A stretch of 64,000 nucleotides of DNA from Acidimicrobiia bacterium (GCA_027494165.1 JAOSJM010000006.1:186001-250000); one strand, 5' to 3'; numbered from the stretch's first letter, positions 48,223 to 60,016 are shown. Notes: a model not told the origin generated them from the sequence alone. Translations and numbers: made by a program.

Positions 48223-48398
48223 CCGGCACGCGTGTCGGCCGGAACGGACCCGGACTGGAGCAGGACGGTCCTCCCCGACTTCCGTGGTGCCACGACCGGG
48301 GACCCCCTGTCAAACGGGGAGACCGTACCGGCACGGCCACCCCGTTGGTCGGCACGGGGCGATTCGCCGCCCCCGGGGGGGACCGAACCCGGCCGGCC
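48223..48398. promoter_or_regulatory. topA upstream region
   Basis: No gene is supported. On the minus strand TTGACA (48313-48308) matches the -35 consensus, but no TANNNT is at 16-18 nt. The true promoter is not visible to me. Confidence 0.25.
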
Positions 48399-49364
48399 TC
48401 AGCCGGGGTGCGGGACCGGCTCCTCGCGCAGGTTCGCGATCCGGGCGAGCACGACCACGGCGACGAACCCGATCACGCCGAGCACGACCGGTACGACGAC
48501 GTCGTCACGGGGAACGGCGAGCGTCGTGGTGTCGGTGCCGCCGGGCCACGGCCACAGCACGCGCACGGAGCCCAGCATCAGCCCGATCATCACCGCCACC
48601 ACGCGGTCGTGGTACCGGTCCATCAACGCGCCCAGCAGCCGCGAGAACGCGCCCAACCCGAGCACCGCTCCGATCGCGAAGATACCGAGCCGGAGGAGGT
48701 CACGTTCGTTGACCGCCCCGAGCACCGGCCCGTACATCCCCAGCATCACGAGGATGAACGCGCCGGAGATGCCCGGGAGGATCATGGCGCAGATCGCCAC
48801 CGCGGCGGCCGCCGGGTACGCCCACGTCGGCACCGAGGTCGGGTCGCCGGTCTCGCCGGTGGTCTCCGAGCGCAGCCCGAGCACGAGGAACAGCGCGAGC
48901 GCGACCGCCACGACGAGCAGCCAACCGAGGCGGTCGGGTCGGCGGATCTGGCGCACCGACACGACCACCGAGCCGACCACGAGACCGAGGAACAGCCCCG
49001 AGAGCCGCACCGGGTGCTCCTCCAGGCCTCGCTCCATTACCGAGGCCAGGGAGAAGATCGCGACGATGATGCCCGCGAGCAGCGGCACGAGCAGGGCCCA
49101 GTCGACCCCCCGCAGCTCGGTCCACCCCTGGCGGAACCGACCTTTCGCCACATGTCCGAGCGCCCGGGCGCCGTCGCGCAGCGCGTCGATGAGGCGCGGG
49201 TAGATGCCGCACACGAACGCGACCGTGCCCCCCGAGACCCCTGGCACCGTGTCGGCCGCGCCCATGAGGGCGCCGTATGCAGCGTGCCGTATGCCGCCGG
49301 CGACGCCGTCGCCTCTCCTCGCCGGCGGTTGGGGGTCACGTCGGTCCGGAACGGTGCGACTCAT
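48399..49364 (-). CDS. DUF368 membrane protein (polyprenyl-phosphate transporter family)
   Basis: Eight or more membrane helices. The N-terminal GALMGAADTVPGVSGGTVAFVCG and the later AICAMILPGISGAFILVMLGMY are the duplicated PGxSGG motifs of DUF368. Recent work names members as undecaprenyl-phosphate recycling flippases (PopT), so here it may return the carrier lipid for wall synthesis. 321 residues. The start at ATG 49364 is uncertain; the frame stays open upstream. The role is by family, not by context. Confidence 0.82.
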   Translation of the reverse strand: MSRTVPDRRDPQPPARRGDGVAGGIRHAAYGALMGAADTVPGVSGGTVAFVCGIYPRLIDALRDGARALGHVAKGRFRQGWTELRGVDWALLVPLLAGIIVAIFSLASVMERGLEEHPVRLSGLFLGLVVGSVVVSVRQIRRPDRLGWLLVVAVALALFLVLGLRSETTGETGDPTSVPTWAYPAAAAVAICAMILPGISGAFILVMLGMYGPVLGAVNERDLLRLGIFAIGAVLGLGAFSRLLGALMDRYHDRVVAVMIGLMLGSVRVLWPWPGGTDTTTLAVPRDDVVVPVVLGVIGFVAVVVLARIANLREEPVPHPG

Positions 49365-49554
49365 GCGGTCTGCTCCGATCGGGGTTCGGCGGCTGTCGGT
49401 GACGGCGCCTCGGGCGGGAGAGGTGCCGAAGGATGCCGGTGAGTCCTGGGCCGCGACGCTACCGGGTGAGCGCCGGCCCGCCGGCCACCAGCCGGCGACT
49501 GACGTCCCTGCCCGACCGAGGTCATCCGTCGAGCGAGCGTGCGCTCCCGTCGCG

Positions 49555-51888
<2,334 letters not shown>

Positions 51889-51958
51889 GGTCGCATCTCC
51901 TTCGAGGGGCGCGCCGGGCGCGCGCCGTCGCCCGCCCGGGTCGTGAACGTGGTGGGGA

Positions 51959-51988
51959 ACGGTACGAGGGCGCCGGAACGAGTGTCAA
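51959..51988 (-). promoter_or_regulatory. Probable promoter for hppA
   Basis: TTGACA (51988-51983) and TACCGT (51964-51959) are 18 nt apart on the minus strand. The leader before TTG 51888 would be about 65 nt and carries the strong ribosome-binding site. Confidence 0.55.
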
Positions 51989-52058
51989 TCTGTGGCCGGG
52001 CGCCCGCGACCGGCCCCAGAACCGAGCCGGCCGCTCTCGCCGGCGCGACGCACCACCG

Positions 52059-53971
52059 TCACTCGAGGTGGTACGGCAGCGACAGCACGGCCGTCTCCTT
52101 GCGGAAGAGGAGGCGGCCCTTCAGGAACAGGGCGCTCTGGTTGTGGAGGGCGTGCTCCCACCACCGCTTGACGACGAACTCGGGGATCACGACGGTGACC
52201 ATCTCGTTGGGGAAGCGGGCGTCGACCTCGTCGATGTAGGCGAGCACCGGGCGGGTCAGCTCGCGGTAGGGCGAGTACACGATCTCCAGGGGGACCTGGA
52301 TCCCGTGGTCCTCCCATTGCCGCTCGATGCGCTCCTGCTCCTCCTCGTCGGTGACCACGGTGACCGCGAAGAGGTGGTTGGGGGCGAGCGAACGGGCGTA
52401 GGCGAGCGCCTCGAGCACGCCCTTGTGCACCCCGCCCACGAGCACGACCACGGTGTGGTTCATCCTCCGGGTCCGGAAGCCCGGGGTGATCCGGAGGCCG
52501 TCGGCGACCTTCGAGTAGTGCCGCCTCACGCTCTTGAAGATCAGCACGATGAACGGGATGACCACCGCGGGGAGCCACGCCCCGCTCGTGAACTTGGTGG
52601 TGGCCACCACGATGAGGACCAGGAACGTGGCCGTCGCCCCGGCCGCGCTGACGGTCACGCCGAGGCGCCATCCGCCCGCCTTCTGCCGGAGCTGGTAGCG
52701 GACCATGCCGAGTTGGGACAACGTGAACGACGTGAACACCCCCACCGCGTAGAGGGGATGAGCGCGTTCGTGATCCCGCCGAACGCGAAGATCAGCAGCG
52801 AGGCCGCCACCGCCAGGAAGATCACGCCGTTCGAGAACACGAGCCGGTCACCGCGGTTGGCGAACTGGCGGGGCAGGAACCCGTCGCTGGCGATGATCGA
52901 CGAGAGCCGCGGGAAGTCGGCGTAGGCCGTGTTGGCCGCCAGCACCAGGATCACGGCCGTCGCGAACTGGAGCAGCACGAACAGCGGGCCGTGGCCGAAC
53001 ACGAGCTCGCCGAGCTGGGCCAGCACCGTCTGCTCGTGGCTCGGGTACGGCTCCAGCCGGTGGGCGAGCGTGGCGGTCCCGAAGAAGAGCGTCCCGAGGA
53101 TCAGGGCCATCCACACCAACGTGGTCGCGGCGTTCCTCGAGGAGGGGCGCCGGAAGGCGGGGACCCCGTCGGCGATCGCCTCGATCCCGGTGAGGGCCAC
53201 GGCCCCCGACGAGAAGCCCTTGAGGATGAGGAAGAGCCCCAGCGTCCCCCCGACCTGCCGGGCCCCCTCGAACTGCTCCGGGTCGAACTCGACCGTGCCG
53301 ATGTCGCCGAAGTAGGAGCGGGCCAGGCCGTAGACGACGAGCGTCCCCAACGTGACGATGTAGAGATAGGTCGGGACGGCGAAGATCCGGCCCGACTCCT
53401 TCACCCCCCGGAGGTTGATCAAGGTGATCAGCGCGATCAGGCCGATCCCGAGGGCGACCCGGTGGTCCCTGAGGCTCTCGAAGGCGGGGAGGGACACGAT
53501 GGCGGCGACCCCGGCCGAGATCGACACCGCCACGGTGAGGACGTAGTCGACGAGGATCGACGCGCCCGCCACGAGCGAGGCGTTGGTGCCGAGGTTCTCC
53601 CGGCTCACCACGTAGCTGCCCCCGCCGCCCGGGTAGGCGTAGATCGTGCGGCGGTAGGACGTGATGACGATGGCCAGGAGCACCGCCACGGCCGCCGCGA
53701 TCGGGACCAGCTTGCTGAGGCCCAGGGCGAGGCTCGAGCCCCCGACCGCCACCACGAAGAGGATCTCCTCGGTGGCGTACGCGGTGGACGAGATCGCGTC
53801 CGACGAGAAGACCGCCAGCCCGATCGTCTTCGGGATGCGCTGGTGCTCCTGCTCGGTCGTCGCCAGGGGACGCCCCACCAGGAGCCGCTTGAGGATCGCC
53901 ACGTGTGTTCCCCGGTCGCTCGGCCCGGCGGGCGGCGCGCCCTCGGGCTCTCGCATCGTACGCGGGCGCAC
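52059..53971 (-). CDS. kimA: KimA-family potassium importer (APC superfamily; one-base frameshift)
   Basis: KimA imports potassium with protons and is inhibited by c-di-AMP in B. subtilis. The protein has 12 helices with SSDAISSTAYATEEI, YRRTIYAYPGGGGSYVVSREN, LVDYVLTVAVSISAG and LILVLAANTAYADFP, all matching KimA. The C-terminal cytosolic domain ends ALHNQSALFLKGRLLF and LSLPYHLE, as in KimA. At 52754-52757 a G4 run (minus C4) should be C5, giving ALIPLYAVGVFTSFTLSQ. Restored length is about 637 residues from GTG 53971 (TATCGT 5 nt upstream) or 614 from GTG 53902, which matches homologues better. Divergent from the CeoB-like gene. Confidence 0.88.
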
Positions 53972-53976
53972 GTCCG

Positions 53977-53982
53977 ACGATA
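53977..53982 (-). promoter_or_regulatory. Candidate leaderless -10 box (TATCGT) for kimA
   Basis: TATCGT lies 5 nt before GTG 53971 on the minus strand, in the 67-nt gap shared with the divergent RCK gene. Confidence 0.35.
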
Positions 53983-54002
53983 GGGCTCCGGCGGAGGCCG
54001 GA

Positions 54003-54008
54003 TAGCAT
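54003..54008 (+). promoter_or_regulatory. Candidate -10 box (TAGCAT) for the CeoB-like gene
   Basis: TAGCAT lies 30 nt before GTG 54039, with GGGAGGG (54023-54029) as the ribosome-binding site in between. Confidence 0.35.
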
Positions 54009-54038
54009 CCTGCGCGTCACGCGGGAGGGATGATCGCC

Positions 54039-54699
54039 GTGCACGTCGTCGTGGTCGGATGCGGACGGGTCGGGAGCGAGCTCGCCGGCGCCCTCGAGCA
54101 GGCGGGGGCACACCGTGGCCGTGATCGACAAGAACGACCAGGCGTTCCGACGCCTCCCGACCGGGTTCCGGGGGAGCACGGTCACCGGCTTCGGCTTCGA
54201 CCGCGACCAGCTCGCCGAAGCCGGGATCGAGCGGGCCGGGGCGCTGGCCGCGGTCACGAACGGCGACAACTCCAACATCCTGGTCGCCCGGATCGCCCGC
54301 GAGACCTACGGCATCGAGCGGGTCGTCGCCCGCATCTACGACCCCCGCCGCGCCCTGATCTACCAGCGCCTCGGGATCGCCACGGTCGCCACCGTGCGAT
54401 GGACGACCGACCAGGTGCTGCGGCGCCTCCTCCCCGGCGAGCAGCCCCACGACTGGGTCGACCCCAGCGGGAAGGTGGGCCTCGTGCAGTTCGCCGCCCC
54501 GGCCCGGTGGACCGGCAAGAAGCTGGCCCCGCTCAACGAGCCGGGCGCATTCTCGCTCGTCGCCGTGACCCGCCTCGGCGAGGCTCGCGTCGCCACCCCG
54601 GATCTCGTGGGCCAGGAGGGGGACATCCTCCACTTCCTCACCGACGTCGGCTCGCTCGACGCGCTCAACGCCCGCCTCGAGCTCGGAGAGGAGGCCTGA
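54039..54699 (+). CDS. ceoB: TrkA/RCK potassium-uptake regulator, CeoB-like (one-base frameshift)
   Basis: HVVVVGCGRVGSELAGALEQAG is a RCK_N dinucleotide-binding start, and AVIDKNDQAFRRLP continues it after a break. At 54104-54108 a G5 run should be G4, giving QAGHTVAVID. VTGFGFDRDQL, NGDNSNILVARIARETYG and VVARIYDPRRALIYQRLG follow, then a RCK_C-like end. Restored length is about 219 residues. GTG 54039 is chosen because GGGAGGG lies 9 nt upstream; ATG 54030 abuts that site. Its TGA shares a base with the next ATG. Gates a potassium channel or transporter by family. Confidence 0.88.
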
Positions 54700-55358
54700 T
54701 GCGGGTCGCCATCGCCGGGGCCGGCAACGTCGGGCTCTTCATCGCCAACGACCTGCGGGCCACGGGCCACGAGGTGCTCCTCATCGAGCAGGACCCGGCC
54801 GTCATCGGCCGGGGGCGCCGCCCCGGGTGTGGAGTGGTGCCTCGCCGACGCCTGCGAGGTCTCCTCGCTGCGGGAGTCGGGGCTGGAGCGCTGCGACGTA
54901 GTCGTGGCCGCCACGGGCGACGACGAGGACAACCTCGTGATCTCGCTCCTGGCCAAGCAGGAGTTCGGGGTGCCCCGCGTGATCGCCCGTGTGAACCACC
55001 CCAAGAACGAGTGGCTGTTCAACGAGAACTGGGGTGTCGACCTCTCGGTGTCGACGCCCCACCTCATCACCGCGCTGGTCGAGGAGGCGGTCACCGTCGG
55101 CCGACTGGTGCGCATCCTCTCGTTCGAGGGGGCTTGGCCCGGCTCGTCGAGGTCACCCTGGCCGGCGACTCGCCGGCCATCGACCGGTCGATCGCCGAGA
55201 TGGACATCCCGCGAAACGCGACGTTCGTGGCCGTCGTCCGCGACGAGCACGTCGTGATGCCCCGCGGCGACACGGTCTTCGAGGAGGGCGACGAGGTGCT
55301 CGCGCTCGTCACCCCGGACTCCGAGGAGGAGGTCCGGAGGCTCCTCACCGGCCAGTGA
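54699..55358 (+). CDS. ceoC: TrkA/RCK potassium-uptake regulator, CeoC-like (two one-base frameshifts)
   Basis: RVAIAGAGNVGLFIANDLRATGHEVLLIEQDP is RCK_N. At 54811-54815 a G5 run should be G4, giving IGRGAAPGVEWCLADACEVSSL. CDVVVAATGDDEDNLVISLLAKQEFG and NHPKNEWLFNENWGVDLSVS follow. At 55128-55132 a G5 run should be G6, giving SFEGGLARLVEVTLAGDSPA and the RCK_C domain. Restored length is about 219 residues. Coupled to the CeoB-like gene, forming the two-RCK pair seen in mycobacteria. Confidence 0.88.
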   Translation: MRVAIAGAGNVGLFIANDLRATGHEVLLIEQDPAVIGRGRRPGCGVVPRRRLRGLLAAGVGAGALRRSRGRHGRRRGQPRDLAPGQAGVRGAPRDRPCEPPQERVAVQRELGCRPLGVDAPPHHRAGRGGGHRRPTGAHPLVRGGLARLVEVTLAGDSPAIDRSIAEMDIPRNATFVAVVRDEHVVMPRGDTVFEEGDEVLALVTPDSEEEVRRLLTGQ

Positions 55359-55361
55359 CCA

Positions 55362-55415
55362 CCCGCGTCGGGTCGCAGAACGCGCGCGTGCAGCAGGCTG
55401 GTGACCCGACGCGGG
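55362..55415. terminator. Long inverted repeat between convergent ceoC and OB-fold genes
   Basis: CCCGCGTCGGGTC (55362-55374) is a perfect 13-bp inverse of GACCCGACGCGGG (55403-55415), extendable by two pairs including one G-U. The loop is 28 nt and itself rich in CGCG. It begins 4 nt after the ceoC stop and 36 nt before the OB-fold stop, where a bidirectional terminator would be expected. No T-tract is present on either side, so intrinsic termination is uncertain. Confidence 0.55.
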
Positions 55416-55451
55416 CGTCCGGCCGGCGGCCGGGGGGTCAGGGCAGCGGCG

Positions 55452-55804
55452 TCAGGGCAGCAGCGTGTAGACGGGGTTGTAGACGACCAGGCGGTTGCCG
55501 TCCTCGGCCAGCACGCCCTCGAGGACGAGGCGGCGACCCGGGGTCACGCCGGCGACCTTCCGGCGCCCGAGGAACACGGCCACCACCTGGCCCCGACCGT
55601 CGGAGACGGTCGCCTCGAGGGCGTCGGCTCCGGCCCGGGGACGATCCGCACCGCCTTGACCTCGCCGCCCACCCGGCAGGGAGAGCGCGGGACGATCTCG
55701 TCCATCGGCGTCAGGCCGAGCTCGTCGCAGAAGGCGGCGAGCTCCTCGCGGTCGAGCTCGGAGGTCGGCTTGGTGATGCGCTCGACCAGCTTGCGCAGGG
55801 CCAC
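55452..55804 (-). CDS. OB-fold nucleic-acid-binding protein (one-base frameshift)
   Basis: ALRKLVERITKPTSELDREELAAFC opens it; CRVGGEVKAVRIVP then enters an OB-like beta barrel with ALEATVSDGRGQVVAVFLGRR and GRRLVLEGVLAEDG. The frame breaks at 55637-55640 (minus C4 that should be C5; VPRAGADALEATV results). Restored length is 117 residues. As I recall, mycobacteria keep such an OB gene at this distance from ceoBC, so the cluster is conserved; its role is unknown. TACCGT 8 nt before GTG 55804 suggests a leaderless mRNA. The start codon lies within a 16-bp direct repeat. Confidence 0.78.
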
Positions 55805-55867
55805 GGAGCGTCACGGTACCCCTCCCCACGCTCGACCGGCACACCCGGGAAGGCCACGGAGCGTCAC
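55799..55867. repeat. 16-bp exact direct repeat at the OB-fold gene start
   Basis: GGCCACGGAGCGTCAC at 55799-55814 recurs at 55852-55867, 53 bp apart. The first copy overlaps the GTG start and spacer of the OB-fold gene; the second lies upstream of it, in the divergent gap before the lipoprotein gene. Confidence 0.8.
55813..55818 (-). promoter_or_regulatory. Candidate leaderless -10 box (TACCGT) for the OB-fold gene
   Basis: TACCGT on the minus strand ends 8 nt before GTG 55804. The same hexamer serves as the hppA -10. Confidence 0.4.
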
Positions 55868-55921
55868 CCGCCGTCTCGGGTTCGCCATCGTCGCCGGTGC
55901 CCATGGCATCCTGAGCACGCG

Positions 55922-56571
55922 ATGCGCGTCGCCCGCCTCCCCCGTCTCGTCGTCTGCCTCGCCGTGCCGGCTCTCCTGGCCGCCGGCTGCTCGGGGGGCG
56001 GGGACGCGGAAGCCGGGGAGGAGGCCGCGCCCACCACGACCACGACCGAACCGGAGCCCGTGGTCGAGGTCACCGTCGGGCTCGGCGAGGTGGCGGTCGA
56101 GAGCGCCGGTCCTCCCGTCGAGCTCCCGGGGAGGTCGCCGAGGCGATCCGGGCGACGGTCGACGCCTACGTCCAGGCGGCCACCGTGGAGCCCCTGACCG
56201 GCGGCGAGGTCGGGGACCTGACGGCGCTCTTCGCGGAGCCGGCGGCCACACGGCTCACCGGGCCCGACCGGGCCACCCTCGTCGACGAGGGCCTGCCCCT
56301 GGCCTCGGGGGACGTCACCGCCACTACCGCGACGGCCACGCTCACGGCCCTGGCCGACCAGGCGGGAACGGTCGTACTCGTCGCCGCCGGCCTGGCCCTC
56401 GAGGTCGAGGCGGAGGTGGAGGGGGGCACGCTCGTCGTGCGTCGAGGCGGCGAGCTCGTCCTCGCGCCCACGTCGGAGGGGTGGAGGATCGCCGGTTACG
56501 ACATGGCGGTGCAGCGCGACGGCCCCGGGCTCGACCCGGCCACGACAACCACGGCGGAGGTGACGCCGTGA
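55922..56571 (+). CDS. Lipoprotein of unknown function (one-base frameshift)
   Basis: Signal peptide with lipobox LLAAGCSGGG near residue 20, a TTTTTEPEP linker, then a domain of about 150 residues without recognised family. The break at 56128-56131 (G4 that should be G5) gives ELPGEVAEAIRATVDAYVQAATVEPLTGGEVG. The tail has a threonine stretch before the stop. Restored length is about 216 residues. Its TGA overlaps the GTG of the LCP gene (GTGA), so the two are coupled, pointing to a cell-envelope job. Confidence 0.7.
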
Positions 56572-57518
56572 CCGGGGAGAGCGCCGTGCGCAGCCGCCGG
56601 GCCCGCTACGTCCGCCGCGCCGTGATCCTGATCGTCTCGCTCCCGCTCAGCGCGATGCTCGTGGCCGGGCTGCTGGTCGGAGCGTGGCTGGCCGGGATCC
56701 GGGTACCGGTCGCCTCGGGAACGACCTGGTTCCAGGTGACCAAGACCGGCGAGGCCCACTTCAGCGACGGGCCCGACGGCCCGGTGTTCGTGCTGGCGAT
56801 CGGCAACGACTACCGCCCCGGCGTCGACGGCCGCCGGGGCGACGCCCTGCACCTCATCGGGGTCAACAAGGCCCTCGGCCAGGCCACGATCCTGAACTTC
56901 CCCCGCGACCTGGGCGTGCCCATCCCCGGTCACGGCACCACCAAGATCAACGCGGCCAACGCCTACGGCGGGCCCCGGCTCACCGCTCAGACGATCGGAG
57001 CCCTCGTCGGGATCGACATCCCCTACGTCATCGAGACGGACTTCGCCGGCTTCCAGGCCATGGTCGACGAGATGGGCGGGCTCGACGTGGACGTCCCCTA
57101 CGCGATGGACGATCACTACTCGGGGGCGGTCTTCGCGCCCGGCCCGACCCACATGAACGGCGCCCAGGCCCTCGCCTTCTCGCGCGACCGCTACGACCAC
57201 CCCACGGGCGACATCAAGCGCACGGAGAACCAGGGTCTGCTCATCATCTCGGCCCTGGCCCAGCTCCGGGCCCAGGGCACGGGGGCCGCGGGGACCCTCA
57301 AGGGGCTGGCCGTGCTCGGTCGCCACACGACGCTCGACGGTGTGGGCCTGGGTGACCTCTACCGCCTGGCCCGCCTCGGCCTGTCGATCGACCCCGCGCA
57401 GGTGCGCAACGTCGTCGTGCCGGTGGGGAGCGGGCGCGGGTCGAACCTGGCCCTCGCGGGAGCGGCCCAGGGTCTCTTCGAGGACTTCCGCGACGACGGC
57501 GTCCTCCAGTCCCACTGA
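56568..57518 (+). CDS. LytR-CpsA-Psr (LCP) family cell-wall ligase
   Basis: LCP enzymes attach polymers from a lipid carrier to peptidoglycan or arabinogalactan. A basic start and a membrane helix (ILIVSLPLSAMLVAGLLVGAWLAG) are followed by the LCP domain. It has DGRRGDALHLIGVNKALG, ILNFPRDLGVPIPGHGTTKINAANAYGG (conserved arginine and aspartate) and GALAFSRDRYDHPTGDIKRTENQ (here AQALAFSRDRYDHP). 316 residues without a LytR_C tail; a LytR_C protein lies separately at 4866. GTG 56568 is coupled to the lipoprotein. Confidence 0.92.
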   Translation: MTGESAVRSRRARYVRRAVILIVSLPLSAMLVAGLLVGAWLAGIRVPVASGTTWFQVTKTGEAHFSDGPDGPVFVLAIGNDYRPGVDGRRGDALHLIGVNKALGQATILNFPRDLGVPIPGHGTTKINAANAYGGPRLTAQTIGALVGIDIPYVIETDFAGFQAMVDEMGGLDVDVPYAMDDHYSGAVFAPGPTHMNGAQALAFSRDRYDHPTGDIKRTENQGLLIISALAQLRAQGTGAAGTLKGLAVLGRHTTLDGVGLGDLYRLARLGLSIDPAQVRNVVVPVGSGRGSNLALAGAAQGLFEDFRDDGVLQSH

Positions 57519-57588
57519 CCGGCCGACGAGGCCCCCTCCCGCTCCCACCTCCCCACCTCCGCCCGGCCTCACCTCGCTCACTCCGACC

Positions 57589-57629
57589 CGGGTGCCTCTA
57601 CCGTCGCTCAGCGGGGGTATCGACACCCG
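57589..57629. repeat. Dispersed hairpin repeat related to the 15434-15609 array
   Basis: CGGGTG (57589-57594) and CACCCG (57624-57629) flank a core with TACCGTCGCT and GCGGGGGT. Both core words occur, with a few mismatches around them, in the reverse complement of the repeat at 15434-15554. It lies in the 168-bp gap between the LCP gene and the helicase gene. Confidence 0.7.
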
Positions 57630-57674
57630 AGACCGGGAAGTCGGCCGGCCGGCGCCGCGGTCACGACCCGTCGG

Positions 57675-57680
57675 TACGCT
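57675..57680 (+). promoter_or_regulatory. Candidate leaderless -10 box (TACGCT) for the helicase gene
   Basis: TACGCT ends 6 nt before GTG 57687. Confidence 0.45.
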
Positions 57681-57686
57681 CCAGGG

Positions 57687-59978
57687 GTGGACTCGTGCGG
57701 CGACGCCTGCGACACGCTCGACGCTCTGGCGGCGGACCCCCGGTTCGCCGGGCGCGTCGTGTTCCGGGAGCGTCTCCCGGCCCGGCCCGCCCGGCACGCG
57801 GAGCCCACCGAGCCGCTGCACCCCGAGGTCGCCGCCCGCCTCGCGTCCCGGGGGGCGGAGCGGCTCTACACCCACCAGGCCCGCGCCGTCGACGTGCTGC
57901 GGGCCGGAGGGCACGCGGTCGTCGCCACCGGGACCGCCTCGGGGAAGTCGCTGTGCTACCAGGTGCCGATCGTCGAGTCGGTGGTCGCCGGACGTCCCGA
58001 CACCGCCCTCCTCGTGTTCCCCACCAAGGCCCTGGCCCAGGACCAGCTCCGCGCCCTGCGCTCCTGGCTCGTGCCGGGGCTGAAGGCGGTGACCTACGAC
58101 GGCGACACGCCGCCCGACGACCGGGCCTGGGCCCGGAGGAACGCCAACGTCCTGCTCACCAACCCCGAGATGCTCCACCTCGGGATCCTCCCCTCCCACC
58201 GCCGCTGGGCCACCTTCCTCATGCGCCTGCGCTGGGTCGTCGTCGACGAGCTGCACACCCTGCGGGGCATCTTCGGCAGCCACGTCGCCCACGTCCTCCG
58301 GCGCCTCCGCCGCGTCTGCGACCACTACGGCGCCCACCCGTCGTTCTGCTTCGCCAGCGCCACCATCGGCAACCCGGCCGAGCTCGCCGCCACCCTGTGC
58401 GGCCTGCCCGTCGAGGCGGTCGACGACGACGGGTCGCCCCGGGGAGAGCGGTGCTTCGCCTGCTGGCAGCGGCCCCTGCTCGACGCGCACTCGGGAGCCC
58501 GGGTGTCGGCGAACCTCGAGACCGCCCGGATCCTGGGCCGCTTCGTGCGCGACGGCCGCCAGACGCTGGCCTTCACCCGGTCGCGCAAGGGAGCCGAGCT
58601 GGTGGCGTCGCACACGCGCCGGCTCCTCGCCGACGAGGCTCCGGAGCTGGCCGACCGGGTGGCCTCCTACCGGGCCGGGTACCTGCCCGAGGAGCGCCGG
58701 ACCCTCGAGCGCGACCTCACCTCCGGTCGCCTCCTCGGCGTGGCCGCCACCACCGCGCTCGAGCTCGGCATCGACGTCGGTGGGCTCGACGCCGCGATCC
58801 TCAACGGCTTCCCGGGGACGCTGGCGTCGCTGTGGCAGCAGGTGGGGCGGGCCGGCCGGGGCGGTCAGCGGGCCGCGGCGGTGCTCGTGGCGGGCGACGA
58901 CCAGCTCGACCAGTGGTACGCGACCCACCCGGCCGAGCTGTTCGGTCGCCGGCCCGAGGCCGCGGTCGTGAACCCCGACAACCCGTTCGTGGTCCGCCCC
59001 CAGGTAGCCTGCGCGGCACACGAGCTCCCCCTGACGCCTGACGACGGGGCCTACTTCGGGGACTCGCTCGACGACGCCGTGCGCGATCTCGTGCTCGACG
59101 AGCGCCTGAAGCCCCGGGCCGGCCGGATGCACTGGACCGGCCGGAGGCCACCGGCCCCCGAGGTCGGCCTGCGCACGGGGTCCTCCGTCGAGTACCGCCT
59201 CGTCGACCGGTCCCGGGACCGGACGGTCGGGCCCGTCGACGCGGCCCGGGTGTTCCAGGTGGCGCATCCGGGGGCGGTCTACCTCCACCAGGGTCGCCAG
59301 TACCGGGTGGAGCACCTCGACACCGAGGTGCACCTGGCCTCGGTCGTGGAGGCCGACGACGCCGACGAGTACACCCAGCCCCGGGAAGAGACCGACATCG
59401 TGGTCACGGCCGAGGACCGGGCCGTCGCCTTCGGGGCCGGCCGGGCCCACCTCGGCTCGGTCGAGGTCACGAGCCACGTGGTGGCGTACCAGCGACGGCG
59501 GGTCTCCACCAACGAGGTCGTGGAGGTGGTCGAGCTCGACCTGCCACCCCGGACCCTGCCGACGCGGGCCTGCTGGTACTCGGTGCCGGCCGAGACCCTG
59601 GCGGGGGCCGGGGTCACGGCCCACCGCGTGCTCGGGGCCGTGCACGCGGCCGAGCACGGACTCATCGGGTTGCTGCCGCTGTTCGCCATCTGCGACCGGT
59701 GGGACGTGGGGGGCGTGTCGATGGCCCTGCACCCTCACACCGGCGAGCCGACGATCTTCGTCTACGACGGCTACCCCGGGGGCGCCGGCATCGCCGAGCT
59801 GGCCTTCGCCGACCTCGACCGCCACGTCCGCGCGACCCTCCAGCTCGTCTCGGCCTGCCCGTGCGACGACGGCTGCCCCTCGTGCGTGCAGTCCCCCAAG
59901 TGCGGGAACTGGAACGAGTACCTCGACAAGGAGGCCGCCGTCTTCCTGCTGGGCGCCCTGGCCGGTCCGGTGGCCTGA
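57687..59978 (+). CDS. DEAD/DEAH-box helicase with DUF1998 (MrfA/YprA type)
   Basis: Superfamily 2 helicase of 763 residues. Q-motif region YTHQARAVDVLRAGG, Walker A VATGTASGKSLCYQ near 91, Walker B VVVDELH near 187, SATIGN as motif III, and VGRAGRGGQ as motif VI. The C-terminal DUF1998 has the four-cysteine cluster CPCDDGCPSCVQSPKCGN near 720, which binds zinc in MrfA. B. subtilis MrfA acts in repair of mitomycin lesions. It belongs to the actinobacterial helicase/secretion neighbourhood that includes the tad genes downstream. TACGCT 6 nt before GTG suggests a leaderless mRNA. Confidence 0.93.
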   Translation: MDSCGDACDTLDALAADPRFAGRVVFRERLPARPARHAEPTEPLHPEVAARLASRGAERLYTHQARAVDVLRAGGHAVVATGTASGKSLCYQVPIVESVVAGRPDTALLVFPTKALAQDQLRALRSWLVPGLKAVTYDGDTPPDDRAWARRNANVLLTNPEMLHLGILPSHRRWATFLMRLRWVVVDELHTLRGIFGSHVAHVLRRLRRVCDHYGAHPSFCFASATIGNPAELAATLCGLPVEAVDDDGSPRGERCFACWQRPLLDAHSGARVSANLETARILGRFVRDGRQTLAFTRSRKGAELVASHTRRLLADEAPELADRVASYRAGYLPEERRTLERDLTSGRLLGVAATTALELGIDVGGLDAAILNGFPGTLASLWQQVGRAGRGGQRAAAVLVAGDDQLDQWYATHPAELFGRRPEAAVVNPDNPFVVRPQVACAAHELPLTPDDGAYFGDSLDDAVRDLVLDERLKPRAGRMHWTGRRPPAPEVGLRTGSSVEYRLVDRSRDRTVGPVDAARVFQVAHPGAVYLHQGRQYRVEHLDTEVHLASVVEADDADEYTQPREETDIVVTAEDRAVAFGAGRAHLGSVEVTSHVVAYQRRRVSTNEVVEVVELDLPPRTLPTRACWYSVPAETLAGAGVTAHRVLGAVHAAEHGLIGLLPLFAICDRWDVGGVSMALHPHTGEPTIFVYDGYPGGAGIAELAFADLDRHVRATLQLVSACPCDDGCPSCVQSPKCGNWNEYLDKEAAVFLLGALAGPVA

Positions 59979-60010
59979 CCCCGATGCGTCGCCGATCGCG
60001 ACACCGGCCG

Positions 60011-60016
60011 TAGCCT
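60011..60016 (+). promoter_or_regulatory. Candidate leaderless -10 box (TAGCCT) for the chagasin-like gene
   Basis: TAGCCT ends 8 nt before ATG 60025. Confidence 0.4.

Noticed and set aside
48308..48313. TTGACA as the topA promoter
   Set aside because: Perfect -35, but no TANNNT at 16-18 nt; kept only in the region note at low confidence.
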